From assembly GCA_024663395.1 (NCBI GenBank), contig JANFAH010000004.1, positions 1,426,001-1,490,000 of the forward strand: 64,000 nt of DNA, read 5' to 3'. This stretch comes from Pisolithus tinctorius. Its lineage: Eukaryota; Basidiomycota; Agaricomycetes; Boletales; Pisolithaceae. Positions 63,887 through 64,000 of the stretch are shown here, piece by piece. The notes under the pieces are model-generated. The model was not told where the DNA came from. It searched no databases and saw only the letters and a list, made by a program, of their open reading frames with translations. Position 1 is the first letter of the stretch. Each line of letters starts with the position of its first letter. Both the position numbers and the translations under genes were made by a program.

Positions 63887-64000
63887 GGGAAGAGAACAGA
63901 TGGTAGAGAACAGGACGAGTGAGGATATCTATTATACTGGCACATACGCGGATTGGCGGATGCGCCCACAGCGAAGGGGCTGGATCTCAGAGTCGATAGT
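63887..64000. promoter_or_regulatory. 5' flank of the LONRF gene
   Basis: These last 114 bases lie upstream of the LONRF start codon. TATTATA at about 63932-63938 lies some 50 bp upstream of the ATG and may serve as a TATA element; nothing else is evident. Confidence 0.3.

Overview
This window reads as a gene-dense stretch of a filamentous basidiomycete nuclear genome, most likely an Agaricomycete. The evidence is about 160 very short introns (mostly 45-65 nt, GT-AG, with a few GC-AG), compact intergenic gaps (often 60-200 bp) and families typical of that group: Tra1, a BRD8-like bromodomain protein, an NDR/Orb6 kinase, verprolin, a Tgl4/5-type patatin lipase, an STB6-like protein and a basidiomycete AlkB-like dioxygenase. 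I joined exons by hand and checked that phases close in almost every model. Product names come from remembered family motifs, not from a database search.

Layout. 0-5 kb: UTP15 (partial, minus), TCTP (plus), ER protein disulfide isomerase (minus), verprolin/WIP (minus). 5.7-19.2 kb: the giant TRA1 (plus, 18 exons, 3565 codons) converging on a BRD8-like bromodomain gene (minus); both are expected NuA4 subunits. 19.4-27.3 kb, all plus: vacuolar aspartic protease PEP4, a 12-exon DCAF-like WD40 gene, and a CTDK-I/CDK12-type kinase with an SR-rich N-terminus. 27.4-32.3 kb: CSN4 (minus), a protein with duplicated Tyr-Pro repeat exons (plus), a PUB-domain protein (minus). 32.5-39.2 kb: a 19-exon patatin/DUF3336 lipase (minus), ORC4 (minus) and divergent MED20 (plus). 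39.4-44.2 kb: a 16-exon AlkB-like Fe(II)/2-oxoglutarate dioxygenase (minus) whose body is almost free of CpG, divergent from a mitochondrial PDK/BCKDK-type kinase (plus). 44.8-51.4 kb, plus: an unrecognised PPPY-containing protein, the NDR kinase, and the DEAD-box helicase SPB4. 51.7-55.9 kb, minus: a PX/DUF3818 protein (Lec1-like) and a small unrecognised protein. 56.1-64 kb: CCDC47 (plus), an STB6-like gene (minus) and a RING-LON (LONRF) gene (minus).

The genes do not form one pathway or a biosynthetic cluster. Most are housekeeping: chromatin and transcription (TRA1, BRD8-like, MED20, CTK1), ribosome biogenesis (UTP15, SPB4), replication (ORC4), ER and vacuole proteostasis (PDI, CCDC47, PEP4), cullin-ligase control (CSN4, a possible DCAF) and lipid handling (lipase, Lec1-like). 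I see no rRNA, tRNA, CRISPR array, phage or intact transposon. The most unusual signals are the CpG-depleted AlkB-like gene with a 7-nt microexon, the Tyr-Pro gene built from duplicated exons that keep the same intron position, a set of GC-AG introns plus one apparent GA-AG intron, and a possible one-base shift in CSN4.
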